Assembly (NCBI RefSeq): GCF_023701945.1
Contig: NZ_JABAEF010000017.1
Coordinates: 62,001-126,000 of the forward strand
Source: Rhizobium sp. CG5
GTDB lineage: Bacteria; Pseudomonadota; Alphaproteobacteria; Rhizobiales; Rhizobiaceae
Direction of reading: 5' to 3'
Length of the DNA: 64,000 bases
In this document: positions 9,332 through 16,987 of the stretch, one piece after another
Layout: each line of letters starts with the position of its first letter
How positions within the stretch are numbered: position 1 is the first letter of the stretch
Notes under the pieces: model-generated
What the model saw: the letters and a program-made list of their open reading frames with translations, nothing else
What the model was told of the DNA's origin: nothing
Database searches by the model: none
Position numbers and translations under genes: made by a program

Positions 9332-9610
9332 ATGCGCAAGATCGAAATCATCGACGACCTGAGAATGCGGTTTCCTTGCCGCGAGGCGGAATTTGACATT
9401 GGCGTCGAGGTCGGAGCCATAAGCGTCCTTCTTGCGCAAGGCGCGCCGACGATCGAACGTCAAATCTCGAAGGATGCGCTCGAGCAACTGAGACCAATCG
9501 CGGAACGATTTGGATACGTCGTCATCGCTAAGGAAGATGAAGACAGCCTGATGAGCGTCTGCCTCTCACGCTGGCCTCAAAGGCCCCAGCTTTGGGTCGT
9601 AAAGGGCTGA
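9332..9610 (+). CDS. Small hypothetical protein
   Basis: A 92-residue soluble protein (97 residues if the upstream ATG at 9317 is used). The start at 9332 (MRKIEIID) is preferred because the upstream residues MKGER look like untranslated leader. It has a predicted alternating strand-helix pattern, a Cys near residue 16 and another near residue 78, and ends in a Trp-rich tail. No known motif is recognised. It diverges from the stress operon and may share the palindromic EcfG-like region. Confidence 0.55.
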   Translation: MRKIEIIDDLRMRFPCREAEFDIGVEVGAISVLLAQGAPTIERQISKDALEQLRPIAERFGYVVIAKEDEDSLMSVCLSRWPQRPQLWVVKG

Positions 9611-9651
9611 GGACGGCGACCGCTGCTTCGTGAACAAATAAAGCCCTATGC

Positions 9652-10212
9652 TTAGACGACGAGCATGGCAACCGCCGCGACGCCCATCACTGCCGTTGCC
9701 CCCCAGCCGAAGATGCGCATCGACATCGGCGCGGTAAATTCCTTCATATGCTTCTTGCTGCTGACGATCATCATCACCGCCACCATGATCGGCACCGCCA
9801 CGAAGCCATTGATCACCGCGCTCCAGAAGAGGGCCTTGACCGGGTCGAGCGGCACGAACTCGAGAGTGAGGCCGAACGTGGTCGCTGCGGCAATCACCCC
9901 GTAGAAGCCGACAGCTTCCCAGGGCTTATGATCGAGCCCTGCTTTCCAATCCTGGGTCTCGTTGAAGGCGTAGGCCGCCGATCCGGCCAGGACCGGTATC
10001 GACAAAAGCCCGGTGCCGACAATCCCGAGACTGAAGAGCGCGAAGGCAAAGTTGCCGGCGATCGGCTTGAGGGCTTCGGCGACGTCGGCGGCGGAGTTGA
10101 TGTCGGTCTTGCCGCTCGCATGTAAACCAGCGAGACTTATAGTGCCGATGCTGACGCGCTTCATTGCGACCGATCGAGGATTTGCCAAATTGCGGCGTGT
10201 CGATCCGAACAC
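9652..10212 (-). pseudogene. Truncated Nramp-family divalent metal transporter (C-terminal part)
   Basis: Encodes only the last ~170 residues of an Nramp (Mn2+/Fe2+-type) transporter. The segment HASGKTDI, the helix FALFSLGIVGTGLLSIPVLAGSAAYAF, the basic loop and the C-terminal helices are typical of the family, with four membrane segments left of the usual 11 or so. The N-terminal two thirds, including the metal-binding DPGN and MPH motifs, are absent. The homologous part begins about 20 residues after the apparent ATG, only a few dozen bases from the stop of the neighbouring LysR gene, so a deletion or insertion has removed the start. It cannot be a working transporter. Confidence 0.75.
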
Positions 10213-10218
10213 ATAATA

Positions 10219-11133
10219 CTATTGCCGTTTGTCGCGGTCGGTGGACATTTTTCGTGCCATACTCGAAAAGCGACGAAATGCAGGATTGTCGTTCTCTGCC
10301 TTCCAGACGCCGTAAAAGTCTAAGACGTAATCCTTTATCGGAATCATTGCTACGCCGGCAAATGGGCTACCCAGTGCTGCTTCATTCGCGAACGTCACGC
10401 CCCTGCCGATACGAACAGGGTCCATCAGCGTTTCCCGGCTTACATCCTGGGTCTCAATTTCGAGCGGATACCCTAGGTTTGAAAAGAGTGCCGACAGTTC
10501 TGCAGCAATCTGAGGCCCTGATCCTGTTGATCGCACGACAAAGTGTTGTTGCTGAATATCTGCCCAGCTCACTTCCATGCGTCGTGCCAATTGGTTCTGC
10601 TCTGGAGCACATAAAAGAAGCCGTTCCGTCCATAACTGGCGGACCTCGCAATCGCTAAATTCGTGCTTCTGAACAATGAACGCGACGTCCAATTCCCTTT
10701 TGCGAATTCGACTAATAAGCCCACCAACATCGGCTTCAAAGAGTTCGATAGATACTCCTGAATTTTCCTTCGAGAAACTCTCGAGGAGGTCATGGAGAAA
10801 TCCTTCTGCCAGAAAAATATAGAGTCCTATCCTAATCAGACCGACTTTTGCGCGCCCCGCTGCCGCCGCGCCGGCGGTCGCGTCCTTAAGGATTTCAAGG
10901 GCCGTCTTGGCTTGACCGATAAATACCTGGCCTGCCCGAGTCGGCTGCGCCCCATTCGATGTCCGCTCGAACAGAGAGACGCCCACCTCATCCTCAAAAT
11001 CTCTGATCCTTCTGCTGGCAACGGATGGATCGAGCCCAGAGGTGTGCACCGCCTTCCGAAAGCTTCGGAGGTCTGCCGCTTTAATGAGCAAGTCAACATC
11101 GCAAAGAAAGGTGTGAAAGCTATTTCTAACCAT
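10219..11133 (-). CDS. LysR-family transcriptional regulator
   Basis: A 304-residue regulator with an N-terminal winged helix-turn-helix (about residues 14-72, with SGLDPSVASRRIRDFEDEVG and LFERT) and a periplasmic-binding-like effector domain to the end. The first residues MVRNSFHTFLC may be leader, and the true start could be a few codons later. The gene is squeezed between a truncated transporter and an IS element, so its natural target operon may be lost. No divergent partner gene is present and the regulon cannot be inferred. Confidence 0.82.
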   Translation of the reverse strand: MVRNSFHTFLCDVDLLIKAADLRSFRKAVHTSGLDPSVASRRIRDFEDEVGVSLFERTSNGAQPTRAGQVFIGQAKTALEILKDATAGAAAAGRAKVGLIRIGLYIFLAEGFLHDLLESFSKENSGVSIELFEADVGGLISRIRKRELDVAFIVQKHEFSDCEVRQLWTERLLLCAPEQNQLARRMEVSWADIQQQHFVVRSTGSGPQIAAELSALFSNLGYPLEIETQDVSRETLMDPVRIGRGVTFANEAALGSPFAGVAMIPIKDYVLDFYGVWKAENDNPAFRRFSSMARKMSTDRDKRQ

Positions 11134-11362
11134 TGTGCAGTCGACATCCGCTTGTAGACAAATGGTCGGATTGCGGTCTCAGCACCTCACATGAAACCTG
11201 ACGATCCAAGGGCTCTTGCGAAGACCGCGGCCCGGTCGCTTCCGGTTCGAGGAGATGACAATCTATCCCACTGAATAGATGGCGTGGTTGCCGCCCTACC
11301 GACCCGGCATGTTTTGTCAGAGGATGGTCGGGTTAAAATCCAACGGGTGGAAGGATGGCGGC

Positions 11363-12394
11363 ATGACACACAACACGATGATTGGGGTGGATCTGGCGAA
11401 AAACGTTTTCCAGGTCCATGGAGCGTCTCTTTCCGGAGAGGTTAAGTTCCGTCGGAAGCTATCCCGGCAGCATTTTCGCAAATTCATGGCCGAGCAGGTT
11501 CCTTCGATCGTCGTGATGGAGGCTTGCGGCAGTGCTCACTACTGGGCGCGTGAGATGATCAAGCTGGGCCATCAAGTAAGGCTGATCGCACCACAGTACG
11601 TGCGCCCATTCGTGAAGCGCCAGAAGAACGACGCGGCGGATGCCGAAGCGATTGTCATCGCCGCGCAGCGACCCGAGATGCGCTTCATCACGCCGAAGCT
11701 GGAGGAGCAGCAGGCACAGGCGCTTCTCTTCCGCGGAAGAGAACGGCTTGTACGTCAGCGTACTGAGTTGGTGAACGCATTGCGATCCGCCCTCTACGAG
11801 TTCGGGCATCCAATTCCTCCGGGCATTGGGCACCTAAAGCGGATTGAGGCGATGGTTGAGGCTGAGAACAGCGATCTGCCAGAACTGTTTCGCGACGAAT
11901 GCCGTGATCTTCTGCTGCAGATCGCCGAGAAGACGCAACGGATCGAGGGGAAGACAAAACAGATCGGCGCTCTGGCATCACTGACTGACACAGCGCGCCG
12001 TTTGCAAACGATGCCGGGCGTTGGACCAATGAGCGCGTTGGCCGTTGAAGCGTTTGCTCCACCCATGGGGAGTTTTCGGCGTGGACGAGACTTCGCGGCT
12101 TGGTTAGGCCTGGTGCCGCGGCAGCATTCGTCAGGAGGAAAAGAGCGGCTCGGACGAATATCAAAGGCCGGGCAAGCCGACATACGCCGGCTCTTGATCA
12201 TGGGAGCGATGTCGCGCTTGAACTGGCTCGGGCGGAGGACGATCCCGGAAAGGTCTTGGCTATCTGGAATGTTGGCCAGGAAACCGAGAATGCTTGTGGC
12301 TATCGCGCTTGCGAACAAAATGGCCAGAGCAATCTGGGCGATGCTGACAACAGGCAAGGATTATGAGGACCCGGCAAAGACTGTCGCTGCATGA
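11363..12394 (+). CDS. IS110-family (IS1111 group) transposase
   Basis: A 343-residue DEDD transposase. Visible motifs are GVDLAKNVFQVHG (first Asp, about residue 8), VMEACGSAHYWARE (Glu), KNDAADAEAI (Asp pair) and the C-terminal Tnp domain with PGVGPMSALAV and the Ser-containing LVPRQHSSGGKERLG, where the family's catalytic serine lies. The ATG at 11363 is chosen over the upstream in-frame ATG at 11279 because family members begin with this MIGVDLAK segment. The protein is full length and looks intact. IS1111-group elements have a long non-coding 3' end that encodes a guide (bridge/seek) RNA; here the 3' non-coding stretch is about 270 bases. Confidence 0.9.
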   Translation: MTHNTMIGVDLAKNVFQVHGASLSGEVKFRRKLSRQHFRKFMAEQVPSIVVMEACGSAHYWAREMIKLGHQVRLIAPQYVRPFVKRQKNDAADAEAIVIAAQRPEMRFITPKLEEQQAQALLFRGRERLVRQRTELVNALRSALYEFGHPIPPGIGHLKRIEAMVEAENSDLPELFRDECRDLLLQIAEKTQRIEGKTKQIGALASLTDTARRLQTMPGVGPMSALAVEAFAPPMGSFRRGRDFAAWLGLVPRQHSSGGKERLGRISKAGQADIRRLLIMGAMSRLNWLGRRTIPERSWLSGMLARKPRMLVAIALANKMARAIWAMLTTGKDYEDPAKTVAA

Positions 12395-12667
12395 CAGAGG
12401 TGCGGCGCGAGGTAGTTTAGAGCCGGTGACGGAGGTGTGAGAACGTCGACGACCCATATGGGCAAAATGATCGAACAGATCTGGATCAGGAAAACCAGTT
12501 AGGGGCATAGAGCCATTCAGCTCGCTGAATAGATTTGGACCTGATCCGCTGATCACCATATCGGCCCGCGGCTTCCAAAGTGCCGCATTTGAAGGCCTGA
12601 CAGAAGACCGCACTCGATCACGCCCAATGGTTCAGAAACTTCTTGCATTATGAGCGGCAACCACAGA
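12395..12667. ncRNA. Possible bridge/seek-RNA region of the IS1111-group element
   Basis: These 273 bases hold no gene. They follow the intact IS1111-group transposase and precede the inverted repeat of the IS3 element. In that group the guide RNA is known to be encoded in the non-coding right end. I did not derive a secondary structure or exact element ends, so this is a positional inference only. Confidence 0.3.
12624..12664. repeat. Left copy of an imperfect ~41-bp direct repeat
   Basis: Shares with 15531-15571 the blocks CCAAT, CAGAAAC, TCTTGCAT and GCGGCAACCA in the same order and spacing (about 80% identity, one indel). The two copies flank the whole IS3/IS110 composite. They may be the terminal sequence of two related elements or remnants of a duplicated target. 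Confidence 0.55.
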
Positions 12668-12721
12668 AGCCCCGAGATTTGTAGACGCCTTCTTTCCTAA
12701 TTTTGAGGCAAGAAGAGCATC

Positions 12722-12957
12722 ATGAGCAAATCGAATTTCAGTGAAGAGTTTAAGCGTGACGCGGTGCGCCAGATCACGGAGCGAGGCTATCCGGTTGCTG
12801 AGGTTTCGCAGCGGCTCGGGGTCAGCCAGCATTCGCTCTACGAATGGAAGAAGAAGTTTGCTGCGTCGAACGCCAAGGGCAACGACGAGGCCGAGGAGAT
12901 CAGGCGACTGAAGAAGGAGCTGGCTCGCGTTACCGAGGAGCGAGACATCCTAAAAAA
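12722..12957 (+). pseudogene. IS3-family OrfA, disrupted near its 3' end
   Basis: Encodes the helix-turn-helix and leucine-zipper part of an IS3 OrfA: FSEEFKRDAVRQITERG, VSQHSLYEWKKKF and the coiled segment EEIRRLKKELARVTEERDILK. The reading frame is cut after CTAAAAAA at 12957 by the IS110-family insertion. The missing end (AAAYFARDAK then stop) is found intact at 14549-14580, right after the insertion. The break falls in the A-run that in this family serves as the programmed -1 frameshift site for making OrfAB, so the fused transposase can no longer be produced. Confidence 0.88.
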
Positions 12958-13184
12958 CGATCACGGGCTTTGGTCCGCCTGTGCGCGGTAGAAACAGGCT
13001 GTGCTACGCTGACCGCCGGAGGGGAGTTGCCGACTGCTTATTGGAGGCATTCGACCCCGTTAAAAAACGTGGCACATGGGCTGTTGCGGACTTGAGAGTG
13101 GTGACGCCGTCTTGGCGGCGATCCCGGTTAGGAAAATGACGAACTTGCGCGGCCCAGCCCCTCCCATCGATAGGAGGAGAAGGT
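12958..13184 (+). ncRNA. Possible bridge-RNA leader of the IS110 element
   Basis: A 227-base non-coding left end lies directly before the transposase. IS110-group elements are known to transcribe a guide (bridge) RNA of roughly this size from the left end, with loops complementary to target and donor. The structure was not computed, so this is an inference from position and length. Confidence 0.35.
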
Positions 13185-14546
13185 ATGCCGACATCAATCC
13201 CCACCAACGCTAAAAACCTCACCCGCATCAACCCCGGAGCAGCGGCCATCGACATCGGGTCCACGATGCACATGGCCGCAGTCAATCCGGACAGTGACGA
13301 TTTGCCGATACGCGCCTTCGGCACCTTCACGCACGATCTGCATGATTTAGCCGCCTGGTTCAGATCTTGTGGCGTCACAAGCGTGGCGATGGAGTCGACC
13401 GGCGTCTACTGGATACCGGCTTACGAGATTCTGGAGCAGCACGGTTTTGAGGTGATCCTGGTCAACGCACGTTATGCGAAGAACGTCCCAGGCCGGAAGA
13501 CCGACGTCAGCGATGCGGCGTGGCTTCGTCAGTTGCATTCCTATGGCCTGCTGCGCGGGAGCTTTCGCCCGAATGCACAGGTCGCAACATTGCGTGCTTA
13601 TCTGCGGCAACGAGAACGGCTGGTCGAGTATGCGGCAGCTCATATCCAGCACATGCAGAAAGCTCTGATGGAGATGAACCTGCAGCTCCACCATGTGGTC
13701 TCCGACATCATCGGCGTGACAGGCATGAAGATCATCCGGGCGATTGTCTCCGGCGAGCGTGACCCCGACGTCCTGGCATCAATGCGCGATGTTCGCTGCC
13801 ACTCGTCTGTCGAGACAATCAGAGCATCCCTGATCGGCAACGATCGTGATGAGCACGTGTTTGCGCTTTCCCAATCACTGGAGCTTTACGACTTCTACCA
13901 AGTGAAGATGATCGAATGCGACCGCAAGCTTGAGGCGTCTATTGCATCCATGACGGCCGATCTTGAAGCGCCGCTCGCGCCGCTACCAAAGGTCCGGACT
14001 AAGACCAAGCAGACGAATGCGCCGTCGTTTAATGTACGGTCTGCACTATACGGTCTCACGGGGACAGACTTGACCCAGATTCACGGCCTCGGCTCCTCGC
14101 TCGCCCTCAAGCTCATTGGCGAGTGCGGAACGGATCTGCAGGCATGGCCGACCGCCAAGCACTTTACATCGTGGCTCTGCCTCGCACCTGGCAACAAGAT
14201 CTCGGGAGGCAAAGTGCTATCATCGCGAACTCGTCGGTCGTCCAGTCGAGCGGCAGCATTGTTGCGATTGGCCGCAACCACGATTGGGCGAAGTGACACT
14301 GCCCTTGGCGCGTTTTACCGGCGGTTGGCCGGGCGCATCGGAAAGCAGAAAGCAGTGACAGCGACAGCGCGGAAGATTGCAGTCCTCTTCTACAATGCAC
14401 TGCGGTTTGGGATGGTCTACCGGGACCCAGGTGCTGCTGCCTACGACGAACGGCATCGTGGCCGCGTCATAGCCAACCTCCAGCGGCGGGTTCGGTCTAT
14501 GGGCTACGAGCTGGCAGCCATGACTGCTGGAGAATGTGTTTCTTAG
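13185..14546 (+). CDS. IS110-family transposase, intact
   Basis: A 453-residue DEDD transposase. The RuvC-like N-terminal domain shows AIDIGSTMHMAAV (Asp), VAMESTGVYWIPAYE (Glu) and GRKTDVSDAAWL (Asp pair). A long helical middle part is followed by a C-terminal Tnp domain with HGLGSSLALKLIGECG and CLAPGNKISGGKVLSS. A strong ribosome site (TAGGAGGAGAAGG) precedes the ATG. Longer than the IS1111-type transposase at 11363 and clearly from a different branch. It appears functional, and it has inactivated the IS3 element it sits in. Confidence 0.92.
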   Translation: MPTSIPTNAKNLTRINPGAAAIDIGSTMHMAAVNPDSDDLPIRAFGTFTHDLHDLAAWFRSCGVTSVAMESTGVYWIPAYEILEQHGFEVILVNARYAKNVPGRKTDVSDAAWLRQLHSYGLLRGSFRPNAQVATLRAYLRQRERLVEYAAAHIQHMQKALMEMNLQLHHVVSDIIGVTGMKIIRAIVSGERDPDVLASMRDVRCHSSVETIRASLIGNDRDEHVFALSQSLELYDFYQVKMIECDRKLEASIASMTADLEAPLAPLPKVRTKTKQTNAPSFNVRSALYGLTGTDLTQIHGLGSSLALKLIGECGTDLQAWPTAKHFTSWLCLAPGNKISGGKVLSSRTRRSSSRAAALLRLAATTIGRSDTALGAFYRRLAGRIGKQKAVTATARKIAVLFYNALRFGMVYRDPGAAAYDERHRGRVIANLQRRVRSMGYELAAMTAGECVS

Positions 14547-14578
14547 GAAGCGGCCGCGTACTTCGCCAGGGATGCAAA

Positions 14579-15439
14579 GTGAAGTACGCGTTCATTGCCC
14601 TGCATCGCCTGCGGTTTTCAGTGCGGACGATGTGCCGCCTTCTGCAGGTTCATCCGAGCGGGTTTTACGCCTGGCTGAAGAATCCGCTGAGCAGGCGAGC
14701 CAACGACGACCAGCGACAGACCGATCTGCTCCTGAAGGCTTGGGAGGAAAGCGGCAAGGTCTACGGCTATCGAAAGCTGCATGACGACCTTCTCGATCAG
14801 GGAGAGATGTGCTGCTCGAACCGGGTTGCGCGTCTGACCCGCCTTGCCGGGATCAAGGCGCAAATTGGCTACAAACGCCGTCCCGGCATCTATGGCGGCA
14901 GGCCTGCCGTCGCTATCGACAACACGCTCGACCGGCAATTTAACGTGGCGGCTCCGGACAAGGCCTGGGTGACAGACATCACCTACATCCGAACCTGCGA
15001 GGGCTTCGCCTATCTCGCCGTCGTCATCGATCTTTATTCCCGCCGGGTGATCGGTTGGGCAATGCAGAGCCGCCAGACGACCGATGTCGTATTGCAGGCT
15101 CTGCTCATGGCCGTGTGGCGACGCAAGCCGAAGGAAAAGGTGCTGATCCACTCGGACCAGGGCTCGCAGTTCACCAGCATGGACTGGGCATCGTTCCTGA
15201 ACCACCACAATCTGGTTCACTCGATGAGCCGAAGGGGCAACTGCCACGACAATGCGGTCGCCGAAAGCTTCTTCAATCTTCTGAAGCGAGAGAGGATACG
15301 CCGCAGGCTCTACCGTTCACGCGATGAAGCTCGCCAGGACGTGTTCGATTACATCGAAATGTTCTACAATCCGAAACGCAAGCATGTCAGGAACGGCATG
15401 CTGTCGCCCGTCGAGTTCGAAAAGCAGAAGAAAATCTAA
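14579..15439 (+). CDS. IS3-family OrfB (integrase catalytic subunit)
   Basis: A 286-residue DDE transposase subunit starting at the GTG that overlaps the restored end of orfA (reading VKYAFIALHRLRFS). It has the HTH_21 region (AWEESGKVYGYRKLHDDL) and an rve core with the catalytic triad in WVTDITYI, HSDQGSQFTS and NAVAESFFNLLKRE. The catalytic subunit itself is intact, but OrfA and the frameshift signal upstream are cut off by the IS110-family insertion, so the element can probably not transpose on its own. Confidence 0.88.
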   Translation: MKYAFIALHRLRFSVRTMCRLLQVHPSGFYAWLKNPLSRRANDDQRQTDLLLKAWEESGKVYGYRKLHDDLLDQGEMCCSNRVARLTRLAGIKAQIGYKRRPGIYGGRPAVAIDNTLDRQFNVAAPDKAWVTDITYIRTCEGFAYLAVVIDLYSRRVIGWAMQSRQTTDVVLQALLMAVWRRKPKEKVLIHSDQGSQFTSMDWASFLNHHNLVHSMSRRGNCHDNAVAESFFNLLKRERIRRRLYRSRDEARQDVFDYIEMFYNPKRKHVRNGMLSPVEFEKQKKI

Positions 15440-15530
15440 CCCGAGGGTGTCTACGAAACTCGGGGCTATTCACAGATTCACCGCGTTGGAAAGGCCAAAG
15501 AGTCGAAATCAGCAAGGATGCGTATAATTG

Positions 15531-15571
15531 CCAATTGAACCAGAAACCTCTTGCATCACGGGCGGCAACCA
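15531..15571. repeat. Right copy of the imperfect ~41-bp direct repeat
   Basis: Partner of 12624-12664; see that entry. The flanking 15468-15655 holds no gene. Confidence 0.55.
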
Positions 15572-15655
15572 AGACGAATCATCGCTACGTTAAGCTCAAA
15601 AATTTGAGAAAGGTCCTGGTCGCACACAAGCAGTGACGAGGTGTATAAGCAATTT

Positions 15656-16759
15656 CTATGACGAGGGCGTTCGACGTGGCATCGGCGCATTTGGCCTTTG
15701 ATCGCCGATGCTTTCGCGGCGAATAAGCCGGCTCGGGATGACGATGCGGCTATTGCCATCATGACCGGAATTTTCCATGAGTGCGATCAACAATTCAGTT
15801 GCCGCTTTGCCAAGCTGTTCCATCGGCTGCTCGATGGTTGAGAGCGGCGGCGCGCAAAATGCGCAGACAGGCGATCCATCGAAGGAGATGATAGAGACGT
15901 CTTGCGGGACGCGCCATCCCATTTTTTGAATCTGGCTCATGAAGGAGATGGCCATATCATCACTCGTTGCGACAACGGCAGTCGGCTTTCTCTCGAGAGC
16001 GGCGAAATCATCCGCGGCCTGCAGACCTGTCTGAAACCCGAACTGATAGGACAAATCGCCCCCGGAGCGGATGACGTCGCTCTCGGATAGCCCGGCCTCT
16101 TGCAAGGCCTCGACCAAGCCGCCAAATCGCTCGACGTCATGATAATTGCCGCTCGGGCCGGCGATATAAAAGAACCGGGTGTGCCCCAGCGCTATCAGCT
16201 GCCGGGTCGCATCCCTCACCGCCTGGCGATCGTTGGTCACCACGCTCGGGACTGACGAATCGCTCATGTCGAGCAACAGCGAAACGATCGGCAGGCCGGC
16301 TTCTCCGAGCGACCTGTTGGCCACGACGGGCAGTTGCGACGACAGGATCAGCGCACCGCGTATCGTGCCGCCGAAGGCGAGGTCGAGGATGTGCCTTTCG
16401 GAGCTTTCGTCGCGATCGAGGTTGGCAATCATCAGGTTGTAACCGCTCCTGATGACCGTCCGGTTCACCGCCTCCAAAACCTGCGGAATAATTTGGGAGG
16501 CGCCGTAATGCAGCGATCCCGGCAGTACGATCATGATGACATTGGATTTGCCGACACGCAGATTGCGCGCGGCCGCATTCGGCGTGTAACCGAGCTGTTC
16601 GACGGCAGCGGCAATTCGCGCCCGGGTTTTCTCATTGACCCGGCCGGGATTGGCAAGCGCCCTGCTGACGGTCGAGGTCGCGACACCGGCGAGGCGGGCC
16701 ACGTCAGCCATCAGAGTCCCCACCCCTTCCAAAGACGGCTTTTCATCGTATTTCTTCAT
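15656..16759 (-). CDS. LacI-family transcriptional repressor of the sugar operon
   Basis: A 367-residue regulator with a LacI helix-turn-helix at about residues 16-62 (MADVARLAGVATSTVSRAL) including the hinge NAAARNLRVGKS, followed by a periplasmic-binding-type sugar-sensing domain (SFDGSPVCAFCAPPLSTIEQP near the end). It is divergent from the isomerase/ABC/GMC operon and separated from it by 228 bases holding two or three palindromes built on TGGCAA/TTGCCA half-sites. It probably represses both itself and the operon until the imported sugar or its derivative binds. The ligand is unknown. Confidence 0.9.
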   Translation of the reverse strand: MKKYDEKPSLEGVGTLMADVARLAGVATSTVSRALANPGRVNEKTRARIAAAVEQLGYTPNAAARNLRVGKSNVIMIVLPGSLHYGASQIIPQVLEAVNRTVIRSGYNLMIANLDRDESSERHILDLAFGGTIRGALILSSQLPVVANRSLGEAGLPIVSLLLDMSDSSVPSVVTNDRQAVRDATRQLIALGHTRFFYIAGPSGNYHDVERFGGLVEALQEAGLSESDVIRSGGDLSYQFGFQTGLQAADDFAALERKPTAVVATSDDMAISFMSQIQKMGWRVPQDVSIISFDGSPVCAFCAPPLSTIEQPMEQLGKAATELLIALMENSGHDGNSRIVIPSRLIRRESIGDQRPNAPMPRRTPSS

Positions 16760-16813
16760 TTTTCATCCAATGGTTCGAAAATGAGAGCATTCTGCCGTCA
16801 ACCGATCCTCTTA

Positions 16814-16829
16814 TAGCAAACGATTGCCA
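16814..16829. promoter_or_regulatory. LacI-type operator, imperfect
   Basis: Reads TAGCAA-ACGA-TTGCCA, one mismatch from the perfect palindrome at 16883-16898. It lies 55 bases before the lacI start, as expected for autoregulation. A third, weaker half-matching site (ACGATTGCA) lies at about 16843-16851. Confidence 0.65.
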
Positions 16830-16882
16830 AAAATTGTCATAAAACGATTGCAAAATTTTTGGCTTTGTCTAATATCCAGCCA

Positions 16883-16898
16883 TGGCAATCGTTTGCCA
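16883..16898. promoter_or_regulatory. LacI-type operator, perfect palindrome
   Basis: TGGCAA-TCGT-TTGCCA is a perfect inverted repeat with the central CG typical of LacI-family operators. It lies 90 bases before the first gene of the sugar operon. Confidence 0.75.
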
Positions 16899-16987
16899 AA
16901 ATTCAAGCCATTGAAATATATACATATTCTAATTGTGGGAATTTGTTTCCGTGCAGACTGACAATGAGAGTGAGACGGGATTGACAA

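Larger units (their letters stand above)
12958..14548 (+). mobile_element. IS110-family insertion sequence nested in the IS3 element
   Basis: The boundaries come from restoring the IS3 orfA reading frame: left junction after the A-run at 12957, right junction at about 14548, giving 1591 bp. No inverted repeats and no clear target duplication, as usual for IS110. The transposase gene ends two bases before the right end, so the non-coding part is all on the left (12958-13184). Ends are uncertain by one or two bases because both sides carry A residues. Confidence 0.85.
12668..15467 (+). mobile_element. IS3-family element interrupted by an IS110-family element
   Basis: Imperfect inverted repeats bound the element. 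The left end reads AGCCCCGAGATTTGTAGAC from 12668; the right end, read inward from 15467, is AGCCCCGAGTTTCGTAGAC. Between them are orfA and orfB of an IS3-family transposase, separated by a 1.59-kb IS110-family insertion. Without the insertion the element would be about 1.2 kb, the usual size for the family. No clear target duplication was found at the ends. Confidence 0.8.
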
